A stretch of DNA of 64,000 nucleotides. It comes from Microbacterium murale. Its GTDB lineage: Bacteria; Actinomycetota; Actinomycetes; Actinomycetales; Microbacteriaceae. Numbering within the stretch: the first letter of the stretch is position 1; each line of letters opens with the position of its first letter. The notes beneath the pieces were generated by a model. It was given only the letters and a program-made list of their open reading frames with translations, was not told the origin of the DNA and did not search any database. Below are positions 35,592 to 45,240 of the stretch, piece after piece. The stretch is taken from positions 1,116,001 through 1,180,000 of the forward strand of contig NZ_BMCM01000001.1 of assembly GCF_014635185.1 (NCBI RefSeq), given 5' to 3'. The position numbers were made by a program, and so were the translations under genes.

Positions 35592-37016
35592 ATGAACACG
35601 ATCTCGACCGCCGTTCGACCCACCATCGCCGCGCCACGCAGTTCGCGCCGCTGGCTGGCCCTCAGCATCCTGGCGCTCGCGCAGTTCCTCGTCGTGCTCG
35701 ACGCCTCGATCGTTAATATCGCGCTCCCCGTTCTCGGGCGGCAGCTCGGCATGGACACCGCAGCCCTCACGTGGGTGATCACCGCGTACGTGCTCGCGTT
35801 CGGCGGGCTGCTGCTGCTCGGCGGCCGTCTCGCCGACCGATACGGTCACCGCCGCGTCTTCCTGATCGGCACGACCGGCTTCGTCGCAGCATCCGCGCTC
35901 GCCGGCCTCTCGTTCTCGAGTGAGATGCTGCTCGCCGCGCGCGCAGTGCAGGGAGCATCCGCCGCGCTCCTCGCCCCGGCCGCGCTCGCGCTGCTCACCC
36001 ATCTCTTCCCCGACGCGAAGGAGCGCACCAAGGCGCTCGGCGTGTGGGGCGCGGTCGCGGGCATCGGATCGGCGGCCGGGGTGCTGCTCGGCGGCATCCT
36101 CACCGCAACGCTCGGCTGGCAGGCGGTGTTCTTCGTGAACGTGCCGATCGGCGTGATCGTGCTGGTCGCGATTCCCGTTCTCGTCTCCCGCGACGGCGCC
36201 CGTGCGTCCGGACGGCTGGATGCCGCCGGGGCGATCACCGTGACCGCCGCGCTCGTCGCTCTCGTCGGCGCGCTCAGCGCGGTGGAGCGGCTCGGGTTCC
36301 AGCATCCGCTGCCTCTCGTGCTCTTCGCGGTTGCTGTCGTACTCGGCGTGGTGTTCGTCGCGGTCGAGCGTCGCAGCGCCGACCCCCTCGTGCCGCTGGC
36401 GGTGTTCCGCAACCGTGATCTCGCACTCGGCAACATCGTGATGCTGCTGGCCGGTGCCGCGATGGTCGCGCTGTTCTTCGCCCTGTCGGTGTACATGCAG
36501 GCCGTGCTCGGCTACGACGCGCTCACCGCTGGTCTGACCCAGCTGCCGCTCGCCGGTGCGCTCGTGCTCGTCGCCGGTGTCGTCCCGTCCTTGATCGGCC
36601 GCCTGGGCACCAGGCCGGTGCTGGCCGTGTCGCTGCTCGTCTTGGCCGCCGGACTGGTCTGGCTCGCGCTTGCGCCATCGGATGCTGTCTTCCTGACGCA
36701 GCTACTCGGACCGACGCTGCTCATCGGTGTGGGACTCGGCGGTGGGTTCGTCGCCACGACGCAGCTGGCTGTCGAAGGAGTCGAGGGCGGTGAGGCGGGG
36801 CTCGCAGGAGGGCTCATCAATACCAGCCAGCAGATCGGTGGAGCCGTCGGGCTCGCTGTGCTCGGCACGATCGCGGGCCTGCGGACTGCGTCACTGGAAG
36901 CGGGCGGGGCGTCGACGGCGGAAGCGCTCACGGGAGGGTTCTCGTGGCTCTTCCTCGGTGCGGCGGGGCTGTCGATCGTCGGGGCCGGAGTCGTGATGGT
37001 CTGGCGGCGGCGCTGA
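35592..37016 (+). CDS. MFS multidrug efflux pump, DHA2 (EmrB/QacA) family
   Basis: Fourteen-helix drug:proton antiporter of 474 residues. 'VVLDASIVNIALPVLG' (helix 1 motif D1), 'GGRLADRYGHRRVFLIG' (motif A), and 'RAVQGASAALLAPAALALL' (motif B) define the DHA2 family. Expression is probably held down by the adjacent TetR protein through the shared GAGTGA operator. The exported drug is unknown. Confidence 0.93.
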   Translation: MNTISTAVRPTIAAPRSSRRWLALSILALAQFLVVLDASIVNIALPVLGRQLGMDTAALTWVITAYVLAFGGLLLLGGRLADRYGHRRVFLIGTTGFVAASALAGLSFSSEMLLAARAVQGASAALLAPAALALLTHLFPDAKERTKALGVWGAVAGIGSAAGVLLGGILTATLGWQAVFFVNVPIGVIVLVAIPVLVSRDGARASGRLDAAGAITVTAALVALVGALSAVERLGFQHPLPLVLFAVAVVLGVVFVAVERRSADPLVPLAVFRNRDLALGNIVMLLAGAAMVALFFALSVYMQAVLGYDALTAGLTQLPLAGALVLVAGVVPSLIGRLGTRPVLAVSLLVLAAGLVWLALAPSDAVFLTQLLGPTLLIGVGLGGGFVATTQLAVEGVEGGEAGLAGGLINTSQQIGGAVGLAVLGTIAGLRTASLEAGGASTAEALTGGFSWLFLGAAGLSIVGAGVVMVWRRR

Positions 37017-37077
37017 GTCTTGGCGTCCCTTGACTGAGGCTCGCGCGTGCTGTCTGGTTCAGGCAGGCGTGCGGGCC

Positions 37078-37374
37078 TCAGTCTTCGCTGGAGTGCAGGC
37101 CTCTTCGGGTCGCCAGCAGGGTGACTTCCGGATGCTCTTCCGCCAGCATCCGCTCTGCGCGATCCAAGACGCCTCGGACGTGCGCGATCTCCGCCCCGAC
37201 CACCGACAGGCCGATCGCCGTGCGTCGGTGCAGGTCGTGGGAGCCGACCTCGGCTGCGGCTGCCTCCGTGCGGCGGGACAGGTCGGCGATCAGCGGGCGG
37301 ATGACGCTGCGCTTCTCCTTCAGGGAGTACACGTCTCCCAGCAGCACGTCGAACTCGACCCAGCCGATCCACAT
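37078..37374 (-). CDS. DUF503 family protein
   Basis: Small protein of 98 residues matching DUF503: 'WIGWVEFDVLLGDVYSLKEK', 'RSVIRPLIADLSRR' and 'SVVGAEIAHVRGVLDRAE'. Homologues often lie near rbfA and infB and have a ferredoxin-like fold; function is not settled. It is convergent with the efflux pump and 17 bases downstream of the SDR gene. Confidence 0.85.
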   Translation of the reverse strand: MWIGWVEFDVLLGDVYSLKEKRSVIRPLIADLSRRTEAAAAEVGSHDLHRRTAIGLSVVGAEIAHVRGVLDRAERMLAEEHPEVTLLATRRGLHSSED

Positions 37375-37391
37375 GCTTCACCTGTCGCCGG

Positions 37392-38144
37392 TCAGGGCGC
37401 CGTGTATCCGCCGTCGACGAGGTGGTAGCTGCCGGTGATGAAGCTTGCGGCGTCGCTCGCGAGGAAGGCGATGAGGTGCGCGACCTCGTCGGCCTTTCCG
37501 AGCCGGCCGATCGGATGCTTCGACACGAGGAACTCCTTCGCATCGGCATCCATCTGCGCCAGCAGGGGAGTGTCGATGAAGCCCGGTCCGACCGAGTTCA
37601 CCCGCACGCCCTGCGCTGAGTACTCCAGCGCGGCCGTCTTGGTCATGCCGACGACGCCGTGCTTGGCCGCGACGTAGGCCGGCGAGGTGGCGAAGCCGAC
37701 GCTGCCGAGGATCGATGCGATGTTCACGACCGAGCCGCCGCCGTTGCTGAGGATCGACGGGATCTGCGCCTTCATGTTGCGGAAGACCGCGTTGAGGTTG
37801 ATCGCGATGACCTTGTCCCAGTCGTCGTCGCCGTACTCGGCGGTCGGCGCGGCGGCTCCACCGATGCCGGCGTTGTTCACGCCGATCCGCAACGGCGCGA
37901 GTGTGTTCGCGAGCTCGACGGATGAAGCGATCCACGCGCTGTCGGTCGCGTCACCGGCGGATGCCTCTGCGACACCGCCCGCGGCGCGGATGTCGTCGAC
38001 CACGGACTGGGCGGCCTCTGCGTTCAGGTCGTTCACGACCACCGATGCGCCGTTCTGCGCGAGAAGCATCGCGGCGGACTTGCCGATTCCGCTGCCTGCC
38101 CCTGTGACGATCGCCGAGCGTTCCGAAACGTCGTACTGAGCCAT
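37392..38144 (-). CDS. Short-chain dehydrogenase/reductase (FabG-like)
   Basis: Classical SDR of 250 residues. TGAGSGIGKS at the N-terminus binds the nicotinamide cofactor, NNAG follows, and the catalytic Tyr and Lys are in 'PAYVAAKHG'. 'HLVDGGYTAP' is the usual C-terminus. Annotated family members reduce 3-oxoacyl or secondary alcohol substrates; the actual substrate here is unclear. Confidence 0.9.
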   Translation of the reverse strand: MAQYDVSERSAIVTGAGSGIGKSAAMLLAQNGASVVVNDLNAEAAQSVVDDIRAAGGVAEASAGDATDSAWIASSVELANTLAPLRIGVNNAGIGGAAAPTAEYGDDDWDKVIAINLNAVFRNMKAQIPSILSNGGGSVVNIASILGSVGFATSPAYVAAKHGVVGMTKTAALEYSAQGVRVNSVGPGFIDTPLLAQMDADAKEFLVSKHPIGRLGKADEVAHLIAFLASDAASFITGSYHLVDGGYTAP

Positions 38145-38291
38145 GAGAAGGCTCCCTCCCGAGCGGGCACTTCACCGGGAGGGCTTCTCGGGCGGTCCGC
38201 TCTCTTCGACCCTACGTCGCTTGGACGGCCTCGGCGCGGGGTTGACATCGGGGTGCAGGCGCTCCTTCGCCTCGTGTGCGAGTCGCCGCGG

Positions 38292-40379
38292 TCAGGCGAA
38301 CTCGTCCGTCCGTGCACCGCGGCGGTTCGGCGCTTCGACCTCGGCCGCATCCAGATAGGCGCGCGCGACCACCGTCTCGTCGACATCCGTCGCCCAGATC
38401 AGGAACCTGCCGGCTGTGCCCGTCGCGGGCACAGCGAGTGGCACGGCACCCGAGAGCTCGAAAGGTTTGACGTCGAGCCGCGACGTCGAGACCACGTCGG
38501 CCGCCCGTGCAGCATCCATCGGCGACCCGGCAGAGACCCACGCGCCATGAATCGAGAGCGAAAGCGGGGCATCTCCGTGATGCGAGACATGAACTCCGAG
38601 TTCGAACCCGGCGACCGGCAGCGCGAGATCTGCGCCGGCACGTTCCGGTACGAGATCCAAGACAAACACCGTGTCGGCGTTGACATCGGCAGGGTCGCAT
38701 CCGCCCCAGTCCTTGGTGCGGCGACCCTCGGTCAGCAGACCGGCGCATTCGTGTTCGACGTCGGAGAACTCCGTGTAGACGTAGCCGGAGTAGCGATCAT
38801 GCCGGCGCAGCTCCTGGGTCTCCCATCGCAGATGCCAGGCGCGCTCAAGGCTGGTGAAGCCCTCGCCGTACTCGCTGTTCAGGATCGGCACGCCTGTCCG
38901 CGGGAACGAGGAAGACCCGTAGAACGACTTGTCGACGGTGAAGTCCGGTCCGAGCCGAACGGGAAATTCTTCGCGGGTTCCGTCGGCGAGGTCGGCGACG
39001 ACCTGTTTCCAGGTCGCGATGTCGGGCTCGTAGTAGTGCCAATCGACGAGGTCGCTCTTCACATGCGCCCAACCGGAGTTCTCGACGATGGGTCGAGAGT
39101 CGTCCAGCGCCCGCAGCAGATCGTACGCGCGCTCGGCGGCCTCGGCCCTCGACGCGCTGCCCGGGATGTCCCAGTCGAGGCCCCATTCCTCGTTGTATAG
39201 ACCCCAGATGATGATGCTCGGGTGGTTGCCGTCACGTTCAACCATCGCCGGAAGCTGTGCTTCGAAGGCATCTGCAGCGGCATCCGAGAAACGACTCGGG
39301 CAGGCGGGCTCCGCCCAGACGAGCATTCCGGTGCGATCTGCCTCGTGCAGCCAGATCGGATCTTCGAATTTGAGGTGCTTGCGCACGAGGTTGTAGCCGA
39401 GCTCGCGGGAGAGTGCGATGTCACGGTGCAGCGCCTCGGCGTCGGGGGCAGTGAGGCCGGTGTCGGGCCAGTAGCCCTGATCCAGCACGCCGCGCACGTA
39501 CAGGCGGGATCCGTTCAGCACGAGCTCCTCGCCGCGCGTCTCGATGCGCCGGAGCCCCGTTGTCGCGATCACTCGGTCGGCCGTGTCCCCGCCGCCGACG
39601 AGGATCTCGACGCGATACAGATGCGGATCCGCCGGTGACCACAGCCGCGGTTCCGCGATCTCGATGCGCGCAGACGCCTGCCCTGCAGCATCCGTCGTCA
39701 TCTCGACCACGGAGCCCGGCACCTGTGCGCGCACGACCGTTCCGGCGACGAGGTCGCCCGCCAGCGACACGGCCACATCGATCCCCGTCAGGCTGTCTCC
39801 ACGCAGCGACACGGCACGCGCGTAGGTGCGCCCGCGGGCCTCGAGCCACACCGACTGCCAGATCCCGGAGGTCGGTGTGAACGAGACACCGTCATAGTCA
39901 TCACGCGGAATGGATCGCTGCTTGCCATGCGCGATCGCCCGTTTGTCGGCCGGGGCGTCGACCTCGACGATCAGCTCAGATGCGACACCGGGCACCACGA
40001 AATCGGTGACATCGAACTCGAACGACTCGTAGCCGCCGACGTGCTCGCCGACGAGGCTGCCGTCGATGCGCACGACGGCCCGGTGGTGCACGGCGCCGAA
40101 GCTCAACACGACACGGCGTCCGCCCCATTCGGCGGGAACGACGACCTGACGGCGGTAGACGCCGCGCTCCAGCCAGGTACGACGCACCCCCGAAGCCGCG
40201 CTCTCCCACGCGAACGGCACAGTGATGAGCGACCGGATGTCGTCGGCCTCGAAGTCCCAACTTCCGTTGAGGTTCACCCAGCGCTCCGAGCGGTCGCGAT
40301 CGGGCCGCGGGTATTCGGGACGGGGAGCCGACTCGGTGCCCGGTGCAACGAGGGTTGATTCGGTAGTGGAAAGAGACAC
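38292..40379 (-). CDS. Glycoside hydrolase family 2 (beta-galactosidase/glucuronidase-like)
   Basis: GH2 enzyme of 695 residues: N-terminal sugar-binding beta-sandwich (RWVNLNGSWDFE), immunoglobulin-like domain, then a TIM barrel. The acid/base Glu is near residue 397 (LYNEEWG) and the nucleophile near residue 503 (LNSEYGEG). No signal peptide, so it acts on an imported oligosaccharide. GTG 40379 has AAAGG 6 bases upstream and lies 3 bases after the permease gene. It is the last gene of an ABC importer operon facing a LacI regulator. Substrate may be a beta-galactoside, glucuronide or mannoside. Confidence 0.9.
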   Translation of the reverse strand: MSLSTTESTLVAPGTESAPRPEYPRPDRDRSERWVNLNGSWDFEADDIRSLITVPFAWESAASGVRRTWLERGVYRRQVVVPAEWGGRRVVLSFGAVHHRAVVRIDGSLVGEHVGGYESFEFDVTDFVVPGVASELIVEVDAPADKRAIAHGKQRSIPRDDYDGVSFTPTSGIWQSVWLEARGRTYARAVSLRGDSLTGIDVAVSLAGDLVAGTVVRAQVPGSVVEMTTDAAGQASARIEIAEPRLWSPADPHLYRVEILVGGGDTADRVIATTGLRRIETRGEELVLNGSRLYVRGVLDQGYWPDTGLTAPDAEALHRDIALSRELGYNLVRKHLKFEDPIWLHEADRTGMLVWAEPACPSRFSDAAADAFEAQLPAMVERDGNHPSIIIWGLYNEEWGLDWDIPGSASRAEAAERAYDLLRALDDSRPIVENSGWAHVKSDLVDWHYYEPDIATWKQVVADLADGTREEFPVRLGPDFTVDKSFYGSSSFPRTGVPILNSEYGEGFTSLERAWHLRWETQELRRHDRYSGYVYTEFSDVEHECAGLLTEGRRTKDWGGCDPADVNADTVFVLDLVPERAGADLALPVAGFELGVHVSHHGDAPLSLSIHGAWVSAGSPMDAARAADVVSTSRLDVKPFELSGAVPLAVPATGTAGRFLIWATDVDETVVARAYLDAAEVEAPNRRGARTDEFA

Positions 40380-40381
40380 AT

Positions 40382-41296
40382 TCAGCCTTTCACGCTGCCG
40401 GCGAGGATGCCGTTGATGAAGTGACGCTGGAGCACGATGAAGAGCACCAGCAGGGGGATGAGGGCGATGGAGCTCGCCGCGAGGAGTTCTCCGGTGACCG
40501 TCGCGTAGTCGGCGCCGATCCGGTTGCCCGTGATGTTCTGGGCGAGCGTCGAGAGCACGACCTGCAGGGTCGCCATCCGCTCGGAGCTTGCGACGATCAC
40601 CGGCCAGACGAAGTCGTTGTAGATGTTCATGATCGTCAGCACCGCGAGGCCGGCGAGCCCCGGACGGATGACGGGCACCACCACACGCCAGAAGATGCCG
40701 AATTCGCTGCATCCGTCGACGCGCGCGGCATCCAGCAGTTCATCGGGCACCGCGCTGATCACCTGGCGCATCCAGAAGATCGCGAACGCGTCCACGGCTC
40801 CCGGCAGGATCAGTGCCTGATACGTGTTCACCCAGCCGAGGGCCTTCATCTCGAGCAGTAGCGGGATGATCAGCACGATCGTCGGCAGCATCAGTGTGAT
40901 GAGAACCGTGCCGAAGATCAGGTTCTTGCCGATGAAGTCGTACTTGGCGAACGCGAAAGCCGCGAGAGGCGCGAAGAACAGCGTGATGCCGCCCTTCACG
41001 ACCAGCACGATCGCGGTGTTGAGGAATCCGTTCGCGATCGGCACGTCTTGGAACATCGCCGTGAAGTTGTCGAGAGTGAAGGTCGACACGTCGAAGCCGA
41101 GCGGGTCGCGGATGATGTCGTTCGGCTGCTTGAACGACGAGACGATCGCCCACGCGACCGGTGCGAGGAATGCGACGAGCAGGATCATCAGGAACAGATG
41201 GGTCCCGAGGCGCAGGTGCGGTCGGCGGCGCGTGCTTCGCGGTGCGGGGACGGATGTCGTGGCATTCGTCGCGGTACGAGAGAGGGTGTCGGTCAT
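40382..41296 (-). CDS. Carbohydrate ABC transporter permease, MalG type
   Basis: CUT1-family permease of 304 residues with six membrane segments. The EAA-type loop 'LLDAARVDGCSEFGIFWRVV' and C-terminus 'FINGILAGSVKG' are family hallmarks. A Ser/Arg-rich N-terminal tail precedes the first helix. It works with the MalF-type permease directly upstream and a shared ATPase encoded elsewhere. Confidence 0.93.
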   Translation of the reverse strand: MTDTLSRTATNATTSVPAPRSTRRRPHLRLGTHLFLMILLVAFLAPVAWAIVSSFKQPNDIIRDPLGFDVSTFTLDNFTAMFQDVPIANGFLNTAIVLVVKGGITLFFAPLAAFAFAKYDFIGKNLIFGTVLITLMLPTIVLIIPLLLEMKALGWVNTYQALILPGAVDAFAIFWMRQVISAVPDELLDAARVDGCSEFGIFWRVVVPVIRPGLAGLAVLTIMNIYNDFVWPVIVASSERMATLQVVLSTLAQNITGNRIGADYATVTGELLAASSIALIPLLVLFIVLQRHFINGILAGSVKG

Positions 41297-41298
41297 GA

Positions 41299-42216
41299 TC
41301 AGTCCTTCGCTCGCAGCATCCGCACGAAGAAGAGCGAGAGCACCATCACCAGGATGACGAGCAGGAAGGAGTTCGCCGCTCCTGTGCCGAGGTCACCGCG
41401 GGTGATGTGGTTGTAGAGGTAGTAGCCCGCCGTCGTCGTGGAGTTGTACGGGCCGCCCTGTGTGACGACGAAAGGTTCGGCGAACATCTGGAACACGGCG
41501 AGCGTCTGCAGCACCACGGCGAACATGATGGTGCGGCGCAGCAGGGGAACGGTGATGCTCCACAATTGTCGGAGCTTGGATGCCCCGTCGAGCTCCGCGG
41601 CCTCGTACATCGAACTGTCGATGGACTGCAGACCGGACAACAGGATGATCACGATGAATCCCGTCGTCTTCCACAGGAACAGCAGGGCGAGCGTGGGCTT
41701 CGCCCACTCACTCGTCGTGAGCCATCCGATGTCGGGAAAGCCGAAGACGCCGAGCATCGCGTTGATGGCGCCGTACTGCTGGTCGAAGAGGACGACCCAG
41801 ATCTGTGCGACCGCAACGAGCGGGGTCACGAAGGGGACGATGAACGCGACGCGGTAGAGGCCTCGCAGCTTGAGCTTCGCGGAGTTCAGCAGCACCGCGA
41901 CGAGCACTCCGAGCACGATCTGGATCGGAACGATGAGCAGCCACAGGACGGCGGAGTTGCCGAGCGAGCTCCAGAAGGCCTGGCTCGTGAGCAGGTACGT
42001 GTAGTTGCCCCAGCCCACCCACTCCGCAGCACCCGAACCGTGCCAGTTCGTGAAGCTCAATCGCGCCGTGAAGATCAGCGGATACACGCTGAAGGCGAGG
42101 AAGATCACGATGAACGGCAGCACGAAGAGGTACGGCGCGGAGCGCCGCCTCAACCGTGCCGTTCGGTTACGGGCGTGCTGGGATGCCGCGGAGGGGAGGG
42201 CTGTGGTCGTCATCAC
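41299..42216 (-). CDS. Carbohydrate ABC transporter permease, MalF type
   Basis: CUT1-family permease of 305 residues. The EAA loop 'MYEAAELDGASKLRQLWSIT' identifies the ATPase-docking site, and 'VVTQGGPYNSTTTAGYYLYN' is a typical MalF segment. Its start overlaps the stop of the binding-protein gene by 4 bases, and 2 bases separate it from the MalG-type gene. Confidence 0.93.
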   Translation of the reverse strand: MMTTTALPSAASQHARNRTARLRRRSAPYLFVLPFIVIFLAFSVYPLIFTARLSFTNWHGSGAAEWVGWGNYTYLLTSQAFWSSLGNSAVLWLLIVPIQIVLGVLVAVLLNSAKLKLRGLYRVAFIVPFVTPLVAVAQIWVVLFDQQYGAINAMLGVFGFPDIGWLTTSEWAKPTLALLFLWKTTGFIVIILLSGLQSIDSSMYEAAELDGASKLRQLWSITVPLLRRTIMFAVVLQTLAVFQMFAEPFVVTQGGPYNSTTTAGYYLYNHITRGDLGTGAANSFLLVILVMVLSLFFVRMLRAKD

Positions 42217-43580
42217 TGCCTGTCGATGAGGTTCGTCTGGATGCTGTCGGTCGAGCCGCTGATGACCTCGGCGGGCGTCATGTCGCCGTCGAGCATCTTC
42301 TGGATGTCATTGCCGAGGTAGTCGACCGCGCTGTTCCACCATGACGGGATCGACGTGCCGCTGGGAATCTGCGCACCCGCGGTGGTCGCGACCTCCCAGA
42401 GGTCCTGGCCGCCCAGTGCGTCGAGGGGCTGGAAGAGCGGGTTCTCGGGATCGGCGGCCGGCAGGTAGGCGGGGATCGACGTGTTCAGACCGGTCGGGTA
42501 GATGTCGTTCACACCCCACACGGCGGTATAGCCGGCCTCGTCGTACATGAGGAACTCGTAGAACAGCCAGGCGAGCTCGGAATTCTCGCCTTCCTTGGGC
42601 AGGACGAACGACGAGCCGCCCATCGCACCGCTGCGGGCTCCGCCGTCTTCCCAAGCCGGAAGCTCCATGGCGCGCCAGTCGCCGGTCGTCTCCGGGAGCA
42701 GCTGCTGCGGGGCGAAGTCGAACCAGATCGCCCACGGGTAGAAGACCTGGTTGCCGTTCTCGAGCTCCGCGATGTCGGTCGGGGTCAGGTACTCGGCACG
42801 TGTTCCGAGGCCCTCCGACTGGACGGTATCGAGGAAGGTGAGGATCTGCTCGTACTCCGGGCTATCGAGGCGCAGTTCGCCCTCGGCATCCGCGATGGAT
42901 GTTCCGAGCTGGCTCGCGTACATCTCGAGCTGGAGCTGACCGAGGAATGCACTCTGCTCGAGGTGGATCGGATGCGCCTCGGGCACCTTCGCCTGGTAGG
43001 CGCGGGCGGCATCGAGAAGGTCATCGTAGGTCTCGATCGCCGTGGCATCCACTCCGGTCGCTTCCAGCGCGGTGGCGTTGTAGTAGAGCAGGCCGGGGTT
43101 GAGATCGTACGGCACCCCGTAGATCCCGCCGTCGACGGTGGTCGCATCGATCTTCTGCGGGGCGATGTCGTCGGCGTAGGGCTCGAGCACGTCGCTGAGA
43201 TCCCAGAGGTGGTCGACGAAGCCGCCGATCATGGCGTCGTCGAGGAAGACGCCGTCTGGGACGTCGGTGCCGGTGATCAGCGTGTTCTGCAGCTTCGCGT
43301 TGATATCGACGGCCTCGTGGTTGACCTTGATGCCGGGATACTTCTTGTTGAAGTCGTCGATCACGTCGTCGAAGACCTCGAACAGGTCGCCGGAGCGGTC
43401 CCAGATCGTGATCTCGCCTTCCGGCTGGTCCGCTGTTGGGGCCTGCAGACGATCGGATGCCGCGTCGTCGCCGGATCCTGCTGTGATGTCGGGGCCGCAG
43501 GCCGTCAGTGCCAGAGCGGTGACGGCGACGGCGCACACTGCGGTCAGGCGAAGGCCCGGCCGTTTCGAGTAGCTGTTCAT
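42213..43580 (-). CDS. Sugar ABC transporter substrate-binding lipoprotein
   Basis: Family 1 extracellular solute-binding protein of 455 residues. Signal peptide with lipobox LTACGP, acylated Cys at residue 28. 'ITIWDRSGDLFEVFDDVIDD' opens the mature domain. The ATG at 43580 has AAAGGAG 7 bases upstream; the longer in-frame reading is leader. It is the first gene of the importer/GH2 operon and probably binds an oligosaccharide cleaved by that enzyme. Confidence 0.93.
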   Translation of the reverse strand: MNSYSKRPGLRLTAVCAVAVTALALTACGPDITAGSGDDAASDRLQAPTADQPEGEITIWDRSGDLFEVFDDVIDDFNKKYPGIKVNHEAVDINAKLQNTLITGTDVPDGVFLDDAMIGGFVDHLWDLSDVLEPYADDIAPQKIDATTVDGGIYGVPYDLNPGLLYYNATALEATGVDATAIETYDDLLDAARAYQAKVPEAHPIHLEQSAFLGQLQLEMYASQLGTSIADAEGELRLDSPEYEQILTFLDTVQSEGLGTRAEYLTPTDIAELENGNQVFYPWAIWFDFAPQQLLPETTGDWRAMELPAWEDGGARSGAMGGSSFVLPKEGENSELAWLFYEFLMYDEAGYTAVWGVNDIYPTGLNTSIPAYLPAADPENPLFQPLDALGGQDLWEVATTAGAQIPSGTSIPSWWNSAVDYLGNDIQKMLDGDMTPAEVISGSTDSIQTNLIDRQ

Positions 43581-43629
43581 GGACACTCCTTTGTGTTGAT
43601 GTGCTGTGGTCTGTGCAACATGCTGCGTT

Positions 43630-43649
43630 GTTTGCCAACGTATGCAAAC
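43630..43649. promoter_or_regulatory. LacI-type operator 1
   Basis: GTTTGC and GCAAAC arms flank 8 bases in the divergent region between the binding-protein gene and the LacI gene. It repeats the core of operator 2. Confidence 0.6.
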
Positions 43650-43658
43650 TGTAGCCGA

Positions 43659-43679
43659 CGTTTGCACACGTTGCAAACG
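43659..43679. promoter_or_regulatory. LacI-type operator 2
   Basis: CGTTTGCA and TGCAAACG are perfect 8-base arms around a 5-base spacer, ending 13 bases before the LacI start. Position and symmetry indicate autoregulation and control of the importer/GH2 operon. Confidence 0.7.
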
Positions 43680-43692
43680 CTAAGATGAGAGC

Positions 43693-44706
43693 ATGCCGGC
43701 CACACTTCGCGACGTCGCAGAGCGTGCACAGGTGTCGATGCGCACTGTGTCGAACGTCGTCAGCGGATACACGCATGTGAGCGAGCGGATGCGGACGAAG
43801 GTGCTCGCAGCCATTGAAGAACTCGATTACCGGCCCAATCCGGTGGCGCGGACATTGCGTACCGGTCGTACCGGGATGCTGGCCCTGGTCGTGCCGGAGA
43901 TCGACGTTCCGTACTTCAGCGAGCTCGCGCGAGACGTGATCGACGCCGCGGCCGAGGTTGGCTATCGCGTGATGATCGATCAGACCGGACACGATCACGA
44001 GCGGGAGCGGCAACTGCTGACAGGGGAGGGCCGGACGATGCTGTTCGACGGGCTGCTGTTCAGTCCGCTGGTCACGAAGTCCGAGCTTCTCGACATGCAC
44101 GGTACGACGCGGATGCCGCTGATACTCCTCGGTGAGCACGATTTCGACGGCCGCTACGACCACGTCGCCATCGACAATGTGGCGGCAGCGCGGGACGCGG
44201 TGGGACATCTCATCGACACGGGCCGGACGAGGATCGCTGCGATCGGCTCTCAGCCTCTCGAGGAGTATGCGACACCGCTGCAGCGCTCAGCGGGTTATGA
44301 GGCCGCGCTGGCGGATGCGGGATTGGATCTTCGTTCGGAGTACGTGATCACCGCCGCGCACTACAGCCGTGCAGACGGTTATGCCGCGGGCACGGCGCTG
44401 CTCGCCCTGGATGCTCGCCCTGACGCCATCTTCTGCTTCTCGGACCTGCTCGCTTTCGGTGCGATGCGCGCCGTCTTCGATGCCGGCCTCCGGGTGCCGG
44501 AAGACGTCGCGGTGATTGGGATAGACGACGTCGACGAAGGCCGCTACTCGCGCCCGTCGCTCAGTACGATCTCGCTGGACACGCAGTTCATCGCACGCGA
44601 GTCGGTGCGGCGGATCATCGATCGAATAGAAGACCCCGCGCTGCCGGCGACCGAGATCGTCGCACCACACACCCTCGTCGTGCGGGAGAGCACCGCCGCG
44701 GAGTGA
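43693..44706 (+). CDS. LacI-family transcriptional regulator
   Basis: LacI/GalR-type repressor of 337 residues. The N-terminal helix-turn-helix and hinge read 'ATLRDVAERAQVSMRTVSNV' and 'YRPNPVARTLRTGRTG', followed by a periplasmic-binding-protein-like sugar domain. It is divergent from the importer/GH2 operon with two matching operators between them, so it very likely represses that operon until the sugar appears. Confidence 0.94.
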   Translation: MPATLRDVAERAQVSMRTVSNVVSGYTHVSERMRTKVLAAIEELDYRPNPVARTLRTGRTGMLALVVPEIDVPYFSELARDVIDAAAEVGYRVMIDQTGHDHERERQLLTGEGRTMLFDGLLFSPLVTKSELLDMHGTTRMPLILLGEHDFDGRYDHVAIDNVAAARDAVGHLIDTGRTRIAAIGSQPLEEYATPLQRSAGYEAALADAGLDLRSEYVITAAHYSRADGYAAGTALLALDARPDAIFCFSDLLAFGAMRAVFDAGLRVPEDVAVIGIDDVDEGRYSRPSLSTISLDTQFIARESVRRIIDRIEDPALPATEIVAPHTLVVRESTAAE

Positions 44707-44754
44707 GTCTGATTCGCAGGCGGCTGAGATGCTTTCGCGGCAGTTGTCCCCGGC

Positions 44755-45240
44755 TCAGAACGGCGTCTCGTCCGCCGTCGACCACTCGGTGTTCGGCGAC
44801 GACCACGAGTCGGCTGTCGCCGCCGCGGGGGCCGCACCGCCTGCCGCAGCCGTGACCGGCGCGCCGCCACCGCCCGAGCGATCTCCTCGGACGACCTGCG
44901 CCGTCGCGTACTTCAGCGACGGGCCGACCTCGTCGACCTGCAGTTCGAGGCTCACTCGGTTGTTGCCCTCGCGATCCTGGTAGCTGCGCTGCTGCAGGCG
45001 GCCTGTGACGATCACGCGACTGCCCTTGGTCAACGACGCAGTGATGTTCGTCGCCAGGTCACGCCAGGCCGAGCAGCGCATGAACAGCGCGTCGCCGTCT
45101 TTCCACTCATTCGCCTGTCGGTCGAAGTTGCGCGGCGTACTGGCGACGGTGAAGCTCGCCACCGCGACGCCGGAGCCGGTCTGGCGCAGCTCGGGTTCGG
45201 CGGTCAGGTTGCCCACGATCGTGAGGATGGTCTCGTTCAT
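44755..45240 (-). CDS. ssb: Single-stranded DNA-binding protein
   Basis: OB-fold SSB of 161 residues: '[17 protein letters not shown]', '[11 protein letters not shown]' and '[20 protein letters not shown]' are family-typical. A low-complexity Gly/Ala/Pro linker leads to an acidic tip ending TADETPF, the site that recruits DNA-repair partners. The tip is a variant of the classic D-D-D-I-P-F. It is likely an accessory SsbB-type copy; the main ssb usually sits in the rpsF-rpsR operon. ATG 45240 has GGAG 8 bases upstream. Confidence 0.92.
   Translation of the reverse strand: MNETILTIVGNLTAEPELRQTGSGVAVASFTVASTPRNFDRQANEWKDGDALFMRCSAWRDLATNITASLTKGSRVIVTGRLQQRSYQDREGNNRVSLELQVDEVGPSLKYATAQVVRGDRSGGGGAPVTAAAGGAAPAAATADSWSSPNTEWSTADETPF

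Noticed and set aside
35571-36305. 244-codon antisense frame inside the EmrB-like pump
   Set aside because: Composition is Glu/Arg/Ala-rich without structure and it lies wholly within a clear transporter gene.
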